This document shows positions 1 through 5,103 of a DNA stretch of 5,103 bases, in pieces. Each line of letters begins with the position of its first letter. Positions within the stretch are counted from its first letter, which is position 1. Below the pieces are notes generated by a model, which did no database searches, was not told the DNA's origin, and worked only from the letters and a program-made list of their open reading frames with translations. Made by a program: the position numbers and the translations under genes. Origin of the DNA: Anaerolineae bacterium (GTDB lineage: Bacteria; Chloroflexota; Anaerolineae; Aggregatilineales; Aggregatilineaceae); the NCBI GenBank assembly GCA_018056405.1, contig JAGPFT010000263.1, forward strand, positions 1-5,103, written 5' to 3'.

Positions 1-59
1 GTTTCGATGGGCAGGAACGAGCCATCGGCCAGCATGATGTCCTGGTCGGGCGGGACGCA
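1..59 (-). mobile_element. N-terminal end of an intein inserted in AcsB (truncated by window edge)
   Basis: Inteins excise themselves from the host protein and ligate the flanking exteins; many carry a homing endonuclease. Residues 538-557 of the acsB frame read CVPPDQDIMLADGSFLPIE and one more residue. Seen: a starting Cys, then a hydrophobic stretch and ADG with a following IE, the pattern of Hint-domain block A (Cys1, then D-x-(I/V)-x-L-x-D-G-x-x-x-x-I-E). Known: in ACS the A-cluster Cys is followed by QSFAPNHVC, which is absent here. The junction is therefore between codon 60-62 (Leu, extein -1) and codon 57-59 (Cys1). Inferred: the intein ends beyond the window in His-Asn, followed by the real ACS Cys (Moorella Cys509) as the +1 nucleophile. 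Blocks B, F and G and any endonuclease are out of view, so length and activity are unknown. Confidence 0.9.
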
Positions 60-1670
60 CAGCGTGCACGAGTAGAACTCGTCCACCGCCGTGTCAGTCA
101 GGTCTTCCAGGCGCTTGTTGCGGTAGTCGTAGGCCTCGCGCGCCCGCGCCAGCCACTTCTCGATCTCGGCTTTGTCGGTGTAGAGCGTCACCTGCACTTT
201 GTCCACAATCGCGCCGAAGTCAGCGTGATAGCGGGCGTGCAGAATCTTGCCGAAGTGTTCGAGGCTGAAGCCCTTTTCGGCGGCAGCGTTGGAGATGCGA
301 ATCCAGGCGATGTCGCGCTGGCCGATATGCTGGATGCCGGACGCGCCGTTGATGAAGTAGTGCACCTGGCGTTCCAGCACCGGCTCGAAGTCCTTCTGCA
401 TCTGGCGGCCGGCCACTTCGATGACGATGCCCAGGTCCATGTGCCCCTGCGGCTCGATCTCGTCGAAGGTGGGGCCGACGATCTCGACCTTGCCATCCTG
501 CACCTGGTCCATGTCCACCATGCGCAGGTACTCGAAGCAGCGCGCGTACTTGCCGCCGAACTCGATGCGCATGTCGGCCTTGCGCACCACTTCGCCCTCG
601 AAGGCCGAGCCGTAGGGCACGGGCACGGGCACATCGGCGACCTTGATCTTCACGCCGCGCACCTCGATGCACTTCTGCACCAGGATTTCGGCGCGCTCCA
701 GGTCGTCTTTGCCCTCGATCTCGTTGAAGGGCATACTGACCACGTGCTCGTAAGTGGTGACGCCCGTCGGCAGGATTTCGGGGATGACCGTGTCGGCGAT
801 GACCGGGAAGCCGTAGTTGATGGCGCCCGCCGCCGCCGCGTACTTGAGATCGTCCACTTCGCCCAGGGCCAGCACGAAAGCGAACACGCGCTGCTTGTTA
901 TAGAGCAGGATGTCGCGCGCCTGGCCGGGCTTGATGCCGCCGAAGGTCAGCGCCGAGCGCGTGGCAAAGCCGAGCGCGTAGATGGCGCTGATCGTGTCGG
1001 TGCCGAAGGGCACGGTGTAGGTGTCGTAGCCCAGTTCGACGCCTTCTTCCTGCAACTGGTGGATGATGCTGCGTCCGTTGACGTTGCCGGAGAGGAAGCA
1101 CAGAATGTTGCGCCGCTGCAATTCGCGCACGATCTTGACGGCGACCTCGTTGGACTTGGCCGCGCCGACAATCGCCGCGAAGCCGGGCATACGCCCGTCT
1201 ACAAGCTGGATGCCCCACGAACGAAGCTGGATGTCGTCAATGGGGCCGTTGAGATGGCCCACATTATCGCTGCCGTTGCTGCCGTAGGACGTGCCGCCAG
1301 CCAACTCGATGCCAGGGAACGGCTCCGGCTGCAAACCGTAGACGAAGCGAATCGCCTCGATGGTTTCGGCGGCCAGCAAGGTAGCTACGCCGCTGTCGAG
1401 CGTCTCGCCCAGGTAGGGCGTCCATTTCTGGCGCGAGGGAACCGGATGCAGCAATGCGCGGGCGTGACGCACCGTCTCGGTCAGGTCGCCAATCCTGGTG
1501 ATTTCGCGCCCGGTCATGCCGTAGATCACGGGCAGGTAGTAAGCCGTATTGGGGAAAGCGACGGGCGTATCTGGCCCCTTTTCGGCCAGCGCCTTGTTGA
1601 GCATTAGCTCCGCTTCGGTGACCAGCGCGTTCGCCCCGCGAATCGCGCGTGTAGCAATATATCGGGACAT
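1..1670 (-). CDS. acsB: Acetyl-CoA synthase (CO-methylating, CODH/ACS beta subunit), partial and interrupted by an intein
   Basis: AcsB condenses CO, a methyl group from the corrinoid Fe-S protein and CoA into acetyl-CoA at the Ni-Ni-[4Fe-4S] A-cluster. I translated the minus strand from ATG 1670-1668; the frame is open to the window edge (557 codons seen, no stop). It matches Moorella AcsB from memory throughout: NTAYYLPVI (41-49), GEVDDLKYAAAAGAINYGFP (270-289), SAFEGEVVRKADM (355-367), FEPVLERQVHYFINGASGIQHIGQRDIAW (428-456) and the A-cluster entry FYSCTL (532-537). The N-terminal CODH-contacting domain is present, so this is the bacterial type rather than the short archaeal CdhC. The start is supported by AGGAG 8 nt upstream, overlapping the cooS stop; the gap to cooS is 11 nt, so the two are probably co-transcribed. 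Oddity: after residue 537 the sequence turns into an intein; the remaining A-cluster ligands and the C-terminal domain must lie beyond the window. Identity is very sure. Confidence 0.96.
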   Translation of the reverse strand, partial: MSRYIATRAIRGANALVTEAELMLNKALAEKGPDTPVAFPNTAYYLPVIYGMTGREITRIGDLTETVRHARALLHPVPSRQKWTPYLGETLDSGVATLLAAETIEAIRFVYGLQPEPFPGIELAGGTSYGSNGSDNVGHLNGPIDDIQLRSWGIQLVDGRMPGFAAIVGAAKSNEVAVKIVRELQRRNILCFLSGNVNGRSIIHQLQEEGVELGYDTYTVPFGTDTISAIYALGFATRSALTFGGIKPGQARDILLYNKQRVFAFVLALGEVDDLKYAAAAGAINYGFPVIADTVIPEILPTGVTTYEHVVSMPFNEIEGKDDLERAEILVQKCIEVRGVKIKVADVPVPVPYGSAFEGEVVRKADMRIEFGGKYARCFEYLRMVDMDQVQDGKVEIVGPTFDEIEPQGHMDLGIVIEVAGRQMQKDFEPVLERQVHYFINGASGIQHIGQRDIAWIRISNAAAEKGFSLEHFGKILHARYHADFGAIVDKVQVTLYTDKAEIEKWLARAREAYDYRNKRLEDLTDTAVDEFYSCTLCVPPDQDIMLADGSFLPIE

Positions 1671-1678
1671 GCGTCGCT

Positions 1679-1683
1679 CTCCT
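1679..1683 (-). promoter_or_regulatory. Shine-Dalgarno of acsB overlapping the cooS stop
   Basis: AGGAG on the minus strand, 8 nt before ATG 1670-1668. It overlaps the TAG stop of cooS (1684-1682), which suggests translational coupling and fixes the acsB start. Confidence 0.8.
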
Positions 1684-3697
1684 ACTTGGCCGGTACGCCG
1701 TAGAGCGCCGCCTGGCGCTCGGCCAGCGGCAACTCTTCCAGTTCCAACATGCGCTGGTCGCCGCTGCGCCCGAAGCGCGCTGGATCATAGGCGGGCAGAT
1801 TGAGCGCAGCGCGCTTCTTGTCAATGTGCGCCAGCGTGCGACGGATTATCTCGTCGGGATCGGCGACGAATTCCATCTTGCCGCCGTAGAGCTTCTCCCA
1901 GCCCTCGCTGATGTAGCGCAACACGCGGTCGGAGTCGTCCACGCGGTCGGGCATGCCGCTGATCGGCGAAGAGCCGCCGAAGATAACATACGCGCCCGAC
2001 GCGACGCAGTACGTACCGATGGAGAGGGCCTTCTCGCTCATCCATTCCGGGGCCAGGCCGACGGCGGGAATCTGGTCAATGTCGTCGCCCAGGCCGCCGT
2101 CTTCCACCATCTGCGTCAGCACGGTGAGGATGCGGCTGTTGTCTACGCACGACCCCATATGCAGCACAGGCGGGATGCCCACCGTCTCGCAGATTTCGCG
2201 CAGGCCCGGCCCCACCTGCTCCAGCCCGGCTTCGCCGAGCAGCAGGCCCATCTTGGCGCTGGCGATGGCCCCGCAGCCAGTTTCGACGACCAGCACATCC
2301 TGGCGCAAAAGCTCCTTCGTGACGTGGGTGTGCAGGTAGTCGTGCTGGCTGCGCGGGTTGTTGCAGCCGACGATGGCCGCCACGCCGCGAATGCGCCCGG
2401 CCATGATGGCGTCGTTGAGCGGGCGGAAGGAGGCACGGTAGCTGCCGCCGAGCATGTAGTTGATGTACTCGTGCGAGAAGCCAGGGACGAGGTCTTCGCG
2501 CACATCGGGGATGTGCGTCTCGCCGCGATTCTGGTAATTGTCAATCGCCTCGCGCAGGATTTGCCTGGCAATGGTCAGCGCCTTGTGCTCATCGAACTCG
2601 ATGTGCATTGCCCCCTTGATGCGCACCTTCGGCGAGGTGGTGATGATCTTGGTATGGAAGTTGCCCGCCAGGTTGACCAACGCCTGCATGATGCACTGCA
2701 CATCCACGACCATCGCCTCGACCGCGCCGGTGAGGATGGCCAATTCCTGCTGCAGGAAGTTGCCCGCTGCCGGAATGCCCTGGCGCATGAGGATTTCGTT
2801 GGCCGTGCAGCAGATGCCGGACAGGTTGACGCCCTTCGCACCCGCCTTGCGCGCGTAGGCGATGATCTCCGGGTCTTGCGAGGCAGCGACGATCATCTGA
2901 CTGAGCGTCGGCTCGTGGCCGTGCACGATCACGTTGACCATGTCCTCTTTCAGCACGCCCAGGTTGGCCTGGCCCAGGATGGGCGCTGGCGTGCCGAAGA
3001 GGATGTCTGAGACATCAGTGGCCATCAGGCTGCCGCCCCACCCATCGGCCAGCGCCGTGCGCACGGCGTGCTCCAGGATGTGTTCCGCGTCCTGGTCGTC
3101 GCCGATGTGCGTGCGATGCAGCGCCTCCACCACTTCGCGGTCTACGCCGCGCGGCATGACGCGCCGTTCTTCCCACAGCTTCTGGCGCTTCTTGGGCGCG
3201 CGAATGGTTGGCGCCACGCGGCCTTTCTGCTGACCGAACTGGGCGATATACAGGTCAGCCAGGTCATTGGCGATTTCTTCGGGGCTGCGGCCCTCGATGG
3301 GAATGTTGTACTCGGCGGCGACATTGCGCAGCTTGGCCACGTCGCGGATGACGTAGCCCTCGGTCTGGCCGTTGGCGACCGCCTTGAGCGTGAAAGCCAT
3401 ATCGCGCCCGTGATCGGAGTGGGCAGCAGCGCCGGCGGCAATCGCGCGGATGAAGTTGCGCGCCTGAATCGTGTCCAGCGTTGCACCGCACACACCGGTC
3501 TGCCCTTCTTTGGTCAGCCGGCAGGGGCCCATGCCGCACAGCTTGCAGCACATGCCCGCCCCCCCAATGTTGCAGGGCACCATATCGGAGGCGCGGGTGA
3601 AAGCCGTGCCGATGCCAAGCTGGTCGGCGCGGATCAGCATCTGTTGAGCGGCAGGATCAATGCTCAGTTCTTCGGGGCTGCGTTTCTCTTTTGCCAT
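1682..3697 (-). CDS. cooS: Anaerobic carbon monoxide dehydrogenase, Ni-Fe-S catalytic subunit (CooS/AcsA)
   Basis: Interconverts CO and CO2 at a Ni-4Fe-5S C-cluster; next to acsB it most likely forms the CODH half of the bifunctional CODH/ACS complex, feeding CO through a tunnel to the A-cluster (hence acsA as an alternative name). The 671 residues match the family length (about 640-675). Visible by comparison with Carboxydothermus/Rhodospirillum CODH: D-cluster Cys42 and Cys50; B-cluster Cys51, Cys54, Cys59 and Cys70 (CCKLCGMGPC...GVCGA); proton-path His93 and His96; C-cluster ligands His261 (HGHEP), Cys296 or 297 (GICCTAN), Cys335 (VDVQC), Cys445 (VGCNNPR), Cys475 (VETGCGA) and Cys517 (MGSCVDNSR); a conserved Lys near 556 (SEKA). 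All key ligands are present, so it looks functional. The start ATG lies 2 nt after the HMA-like gene stop, with a weak AGGGGAA upstream. A soluble cytoplasmic homodimer is expected. Confidence 0.98.
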   Translation of the reverse strand: MAKEKRSPEELSIDPAAQQMLIRADQLGIGTAFTRASDMVPCNIGGAGMCCKLCGMGPCRLTKEGQTGVCGATLDTIQARNFIRAIAAGAAAHSDHGRDMAFTLKAVANGQTEGYVIRDVAKLRNVAAEYNIPIEGRSPEEIANDLADLYIAQFGQQKGRVAPTIRAPKKRQKLWEERRVMPRGVDREVVEALHRTHIGDDQDAEHILEHAVRTALADGWGGSLMATDVSDILFGTPAPILGQANLGVLKEDMVNVIVHGHEPTLSQMIVAASQDPEIIAYARKAGAKGVNLSGICCTANEILMRQGIPAAGNFLQQELAILTGAVEAMVVDVQCIMQALVNLAGNFHTKIITTSPKVRIKGAMHIEFDEHKALTIARQILREAIDNYQNRGETHIPDVREDLVPGFSHEYINYMLGGSYRASFRPLNDAIMAGRIRGVAAIVGCNNPRSQHDYLHTHVTKELLRQDVLVVETGCGAIASAKMGLLLGEAGLEQVGPGLREICETVGIPPVLHMGSCVDNSRILTVLTQMVEDGGLGDDIDQIPAVGLAPEWMSEKALSIGTYCVASGAYVIFGGSSPISGMPDRVDDSDRVLRYISEGWEKLYGGKMEFVADPDEIIRRTLAHIDKKRAALNLPAYDPARFGRSGDQRMLELEELPLAERQAALYGVPAK

Positions 3698-3699
3698 GA

Positions 3700-4098
3700 T
3701 TATTCCCCTTCTTCATCCGTGATTTTCAGTGGACCCATGCCTGGACACGGCCAGAGTGGACGCCCAGCGTAGGCTACCCGCTGGGCAAAGCCGACGGTCT
3801 GCCCGGTGTGGGCGTAGGCGGCGGTGTGGCGGAAGTAGACGTTGGGATCGTCGGAGTGATAAGCCGCTCTGTCCGACTCAGCCGGAATGGCGAGCGGCTC
3901 CAGATAGCCCGCTTCGCCCAGGCGCGCGCGAATGCGCTCGGCGTCGATCTGGGCGGGATCGAATGTCACTTCGACCACCTGGAACGCACTGCTGGCGTAG
4001 ATCGCTGTGACGCCCGGCAGTTCGGCGAGGAGTTGGCGGACGGCCAGCACGTGGTGGTCTGCATACAGGGCGGGGAGTTCCAGGGTGAGTTTTTCCAT
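3700..4098 (-). CDS. HMA-like (heavy-metal-associated fold) small protein lacking CxxC, first gene of the CODH/ACS operon
   Basis: A 132-residue cytoplasmic protein with no signal peptide or membrane segment. Residues about 1-66 (from EKLTLELPAL through LLAELPGVTAIYAS, VVEVTFDPAQI and IRARLGEAGY) follow the beta-alpha-beta-beta-alpha-beta order of HMA/CopZ metallochaperones, including the PGV turn. The metal-binding loop that is normally GMxCxxC is replaced by LYADHHV, so the usual Cys ligands are missing; two adjacent His are there instead. The C-terminal half is not a domain I recognise; it has scattered His (YHSDD, FRHTAAYAHTG) and one Cys in WPCPGMG. It ends 2 nt before cooS, so it is surely co-transcribed and perhaps translationally coupled. 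I infer a role in nickel handling or CODH/ACS maturation, but no sequence feature proves it. The start is ATG 4098-4096; an in-frame TTG at 4125 would add nine residues, but the GGAGG at 4117-4121 lies inside that extension. Confidence 0.85.
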   Translation of the reverse strand: MEKLTLELPALYADHHVLAVRQLLAELPGVTAIYASSAFQVVEVTFDPAQIDAERIRARLGEAGYLEPLAIPAESDRAAYHSDDPNVYFRHTAAYAHTGQTVGFAQRVAYAGRPLWPCPGMGPLKITDEEGE

Positions 4099-4116
4099 GG
4101 GATAGCTTTCTTCAAT

Positions 4117-4121
4117 CCTCC
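4117..4121 (-). promoter_or_regulatory. GGAGG bearing on the start of the HMA-like gene
   Basis: GGAGG on the minus strand lies 18 nt before ATG 4098, longer than usual spacing. It is downstream of the alternative TTG (4125), so it cannot serve that start. A weaker purine run GAAGAAAG (about 4106-4113) is closer to the ATG. ATG 4098 remains the best choice. Confidence 0.4.
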
Positions 4122-4182
4122 ACAACTCGCTAGGAACGATGATAGGCAGCCTTGTAAGCGTGATTGAAGTGTCTGCGAATTA

Positions 4183-4212
4183 TTTATAATAATATTCTTT
4201 ATAACTAATCAA
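4183..4212 (-). promoter_or_regulatory. Candidate sigma70-like promoter of the CODH/ACS operon
   Basis: On the minus strand TTGATT (4212-4207) and TATAAA (4188-4183) are separated by 18 nt, within an AT-rich stretch (about 4177-4215) that stands out in GC-rich DNA. Transcription would start near 4176, giving a leader of about 78 nt before ATG 4098. Just upstream of the -35 is a small dyad CCCAT/ATGGG (4226-4230 and 4241-4245) that could be a regulator site. Several overlapping TATAAT-like words exist here, so the exact -10 is uncertain. Confidence 0.5.
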
Positions 4213-4330
4213 TCGCTTAAAGCCACCCATAGCCTTCATAATGGGCTAAAACCAAGCCGGTATGCAGTGAAGACCATCACTTATCTTTCTTGCGTTTGTC
4301 ACAATCAGCACCTTGCACAGGGGTGAGGTT

Positions 4331-4410
4331 GCGCAGGGGCGTCGCGGAGGCCAGACTTCCGAAGTTTCCAAAACTTTGGAAGTCTCTTTCGCAGCGCTCC
4401 TGCCCCTCGC
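4331..4410. repeat. Long palindrome/hairpin element
   Basis: Core: AGACTTCC (4353-4360) pairs with GGAAGTCT (4378-4385) and AAGTTT (4362-4367) with AAACTT (4371-4376); G4361 and T4377 make a G-U pair, so the stem is 15 bp with a 3-nt loop (CCA). Outer arms AGGGGC (4335-4340) and GCCCCT (4402-4407) are also complementary, with an internal GGAG/CTCC (4346-4349 and 4397-4400). It lies between divergent promoters with no gene ending nearby and no clear T-run, so it is more likely a dispersed palindromic repeat or an RNA structure than a terminator. Confidence 0.7.
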
Positions 4411-4421
4411 CAGAATTGTTG

Positions 4422-4450
4422 TTGGCCTACGGGATGGCTTAGTCTATAAT
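4422..4450 (+). promoter_or_regulatory. Candidate sigma70-like promoter
   Basis: TTGGCC (4422-4427) and a perfect TATAAT (4445-4450) with a 17-nt spacer. Transcription would start near 4457, almost 390 nt before the sugar-binding protein ATG, giving either a long leader or a separate small RNA. A second GTCTATAAT copy occurs at 4501-4509 (first copy 4442-4450), with TTGAGC at a short 15-nt spacing, so tandem promoters are possible. Confidence 0.5.
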
Positions 4451-4483
4451 GGGAATATGTTAGGTGGAGGATGTGGTAAGCGT

Positions 4484-4682
4484 TGAGCCGATACAGCAGT
4501 GTCTATAATACTGTCTAGGCAGGCTCAGCGTAGCAAGGCGGCATCCGCATACGAAGGTCTGTGTGGGTTGGTGTTGGTTAGATGCCGGCGACAAGGCATA
4601 GCAGAAGCAGACAGGGGCGGCTCATTGCTCGTTGAGCGACAGAGGGGCCGGCTCTGTGCATTCGGCGAGGCGAGAGTCGCCG
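4484..4682 (+). ncRNA. Possible structured leader or small RNA (weak)
   Basis: Downstream of the 4422-4450 promoter are successive short hairpins: TGAGCC/GGCTCA (4484-4489 and 4522-4527), ATGCC/GGCAT (4582-4586 and 4595-4599), GCTC/GAGC (4627-4630 and 4634-4637), ACAGAG/CTCTGT (4639-4644 and 4652-4657) and CGGCGA/TCGCCG (4663-4668 and 4677-4682). It matches no riboswitch, 6S, SRP, tmRNA or RNase P signature I know. Chance pairing in GC-rich DNA is a real alternative. Confidence 0.2.
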
Positions 4683-4736
4683 GGCTGAAATACCACCCAA
4701 TGGCATAGAAAGGAGCGCGCATCGCCCTGGCAATTT

Positions 4737-4752
4737 GGTAAATCGGTTGACC
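4737..4752 (+). promoter_or_regulatory. Candidate LacI-family operator overlapping a -35-like element
   Basis: GGTAAATCGGTTGACC is an imperfect palindrome (6 of 8 base pairs match) centred on CG, the form typical of LacI/GalR-family operators. Its right end contains TTGACC (4747-4752), a -35-like hexamer; the matching -10 (near 4770-4775, TAGGTA) is poor. It lies about 90 bp before a sugar transporter gene, the usual target of such repressors. Confidence 0.35.
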
Positions 4753-4843
4753 TGAGACGAATTGGTACATAGGTATCTACATTGATCTCACATCGTCCGC
4801 ACCCGTAAGCATTCTCATAGCATATCACCTGTTGGAGGATACC

Positions 4844-5103
4844 ATGAAAAAGCATTTGACCCTGTTGTTGGTGATCGCCCTGACTGTCGGCGCTCTGCCC
4901 GCGCTGACCTCGGCCCAGGAAGCTCCTAGCCTGCTCCTCTGGGTGGACGAGACCCGCTCCGCCGTGATCGAGGAGCTGGGCGTGTCGTTCTCAGAAGAAT
5001 ATGGCGTTGAACTGGTTGTCCAGCAGATGGGCTTCGGCGACATCCGCGACCAACTGCGCATCGCCGGCCCGGCGGGCGAAGGCCCGGACATCATCATCGG
5101 CGC
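4844..5103 (+). CDS. Sugar ABC transporter substrate-binding protein, MalE-like (family 1), N-terminal part
   Basis: Extracytoplasmic solute-binding protein that would capture a sugar, probably an oligosaccharide such as maltose/maltodextrin, for an ABC importer. It starts at ATG 4844 with GGAGG (4834-4838) 5 nt upstream. Residues 1-24 are a Sec signal peptide: MKKH, a hydrophobic core LTLLLVIALTVGALPAL, and a cleavage site after TSA (24); there is no lipobox Cys. The mature start LLLWVDETRSAVIEELGVSF, then the GVELVV strand and GEGPDIIIGA (about 77-86), follow E. coli MalE (WINGDKGYNGLAEV..., GDGPDII). Only 86 codons are in the window, against about 400 in the family; permease genes are expected downstream. 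It is divergent from the CODH/ACS operon and has no evident link to it. The exact sugar cannot be told. Confidence 0.92.
   Translation, partial: MKKHLTLLLVIALTVGALPALTSAQEAPSLLLWVDETRSAVIEELGVSFSEEYGVELVVQQMGFGDIRDQLRIAGPAGEGPDIIIG

Larger units (their letters stand above)
4126..4843. other. Long divergent intergenic region between the CODH/ACS operon and the sugar-binding protein gene
   Basis: About 700 bases with no convincing gene on either strand. In order: the AT-rich operon promoter (minus), an unremarkable stretch 4250-4330, the palindrome 4331-4410, a plus-strand promoter 4422-4450, hairpin-rich sequence 4484-4682, a LacI-type dyad 4737-4752, and the Shine-Dalgarno GGAGG at 4834-4838 of the plus-strand gene. 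The only plus-strand frame of some size here (GTG 4499 to 4708) has no Shine-Dalgarno and a composition unlike a protein. Confidence 0.7.

Noticed and set aside
57..68. Frameshift or sequencing error as the cause of the loss of ACS similarity after CTLC
   Set aside because: The in-frame sequence after the Cys is a well-formed intein start motif, not random translation, and the break falls exactly at an invariant active-site Cys.
225..1607. 460-codon open frame on the plus strand
   Set aside because: It is antisense to acsB, whose minus-strand translation matches ACS over its whole length. The predicted protein is low-complexity (rich in H, A, D, V, L), typical of the complement of a GC-rich gene.
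1264..1824. 186-codon minus-strand frame spanning the cooS end and acsB start
   Set aside because: Out of frame with both real genes, each of which has full family similarity; a shadow.
1826..3010. 394-codon open frame on the plus strand
   Set aside because: Antisense shadow of cooS; no recognisable domain, and the composition is that of complement-strand frames.
3068..3772. 234-codon open frame on the plus strand
   Set aside because: Antisense to the 5' part of cooS and the end of the HMA-like gene; no domain and no ribosome binding site of note.
4296..4304. TTGTCACAA dyad as a CRP/FNR or CooA-type site
   Set aside because: The half-sites are only 4 bp with a 1-nt centre, not the spacing of CRP/FNR/CooA operators, and it lies far upstream of the operon promoter.
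4353..4390. Hairpin as a rho-independent terminator
   Set aside because: Only a short interrupted pyrimidine run (CTCTTTC) follows, and no gene ends nearby on either strand.
4499..4708. Small plus-strand frame (69 codons, GTG start)
   Set aside because: No Shine-Dalgarno, starts inside a promoter-like word, no recognisable features, Arg-rich composition of chance translation.

Overview
The window looks like a bacterial chromosome segment of high G+C in its genes, from an anaerobe with a Wood-Ljungdahl type carbon monoxide dehydrogenase/acetyl-CoA synthase (CODH/ACS). The style of the proteins (a bacterial ACS with its N-terminal domain, a Chloroflexota-like MalE-type binding protein, a palindromic intergenic repeat) makes Chloroflexota, perhaps Anaerolineae, my best guess, but no phylogenetic marker is present and this is inference.

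From about 4180 down to 1 lies a tight minus-strand operon: a 132-residue heavy-metal-associated (HMA)-like protein without the usual CxxC (4098-3700), then cooS/acsA, the Ni-Fe-S carbon monoxide dehydrogenase catalytic subunit (3697-1682), then acsB, acetyl-CoA synthase (1670 to past the window start). Gaps are 2 and 11 nt. CooS makes CO from CO2 (or oxidises CO), and AcsB joins CO, a methyl group and CoA into acetyl-CoA at its A-cluster. The HMA-like protein may help with metal handling.

The most striking feature is at the very start of the window. The acsB frame runs normally through 537 codons to the A-cluster motif FYSCTL. At the next cysteine the ACS sequence stops and a canonical intein N-terminal motif begins (CVPPDQDIMLADG...). 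The intein is cut by the window edge. It sits exactly at the cysteine that in Moorella ACS (Cys509) bridges the [4Fe-4S] cluster to the proximal nickel. An A-cluster cysteine also lies at extein position -3, which gives a CxxC pair with intein Cys1 that could make splicing redox sensitive.

Positions 4126-4843 are a roughly 700-bp divergent intergenic region. It holds an AT-rich candidate promoter for the CODH/ACS operon, a strong hairpin/palindrome (4353-4385, with weaker outer arms from 4331 to 4410), a good sigma70-like promoter (4422-4450) followed by hairpin-rich non-coding sequence, and a LacI-type imperfect palindrome. From 4844 a plus-strand gene begins for a secreted MalE-like sugar ABC transporter substrate-binding protein, cut by the window end.
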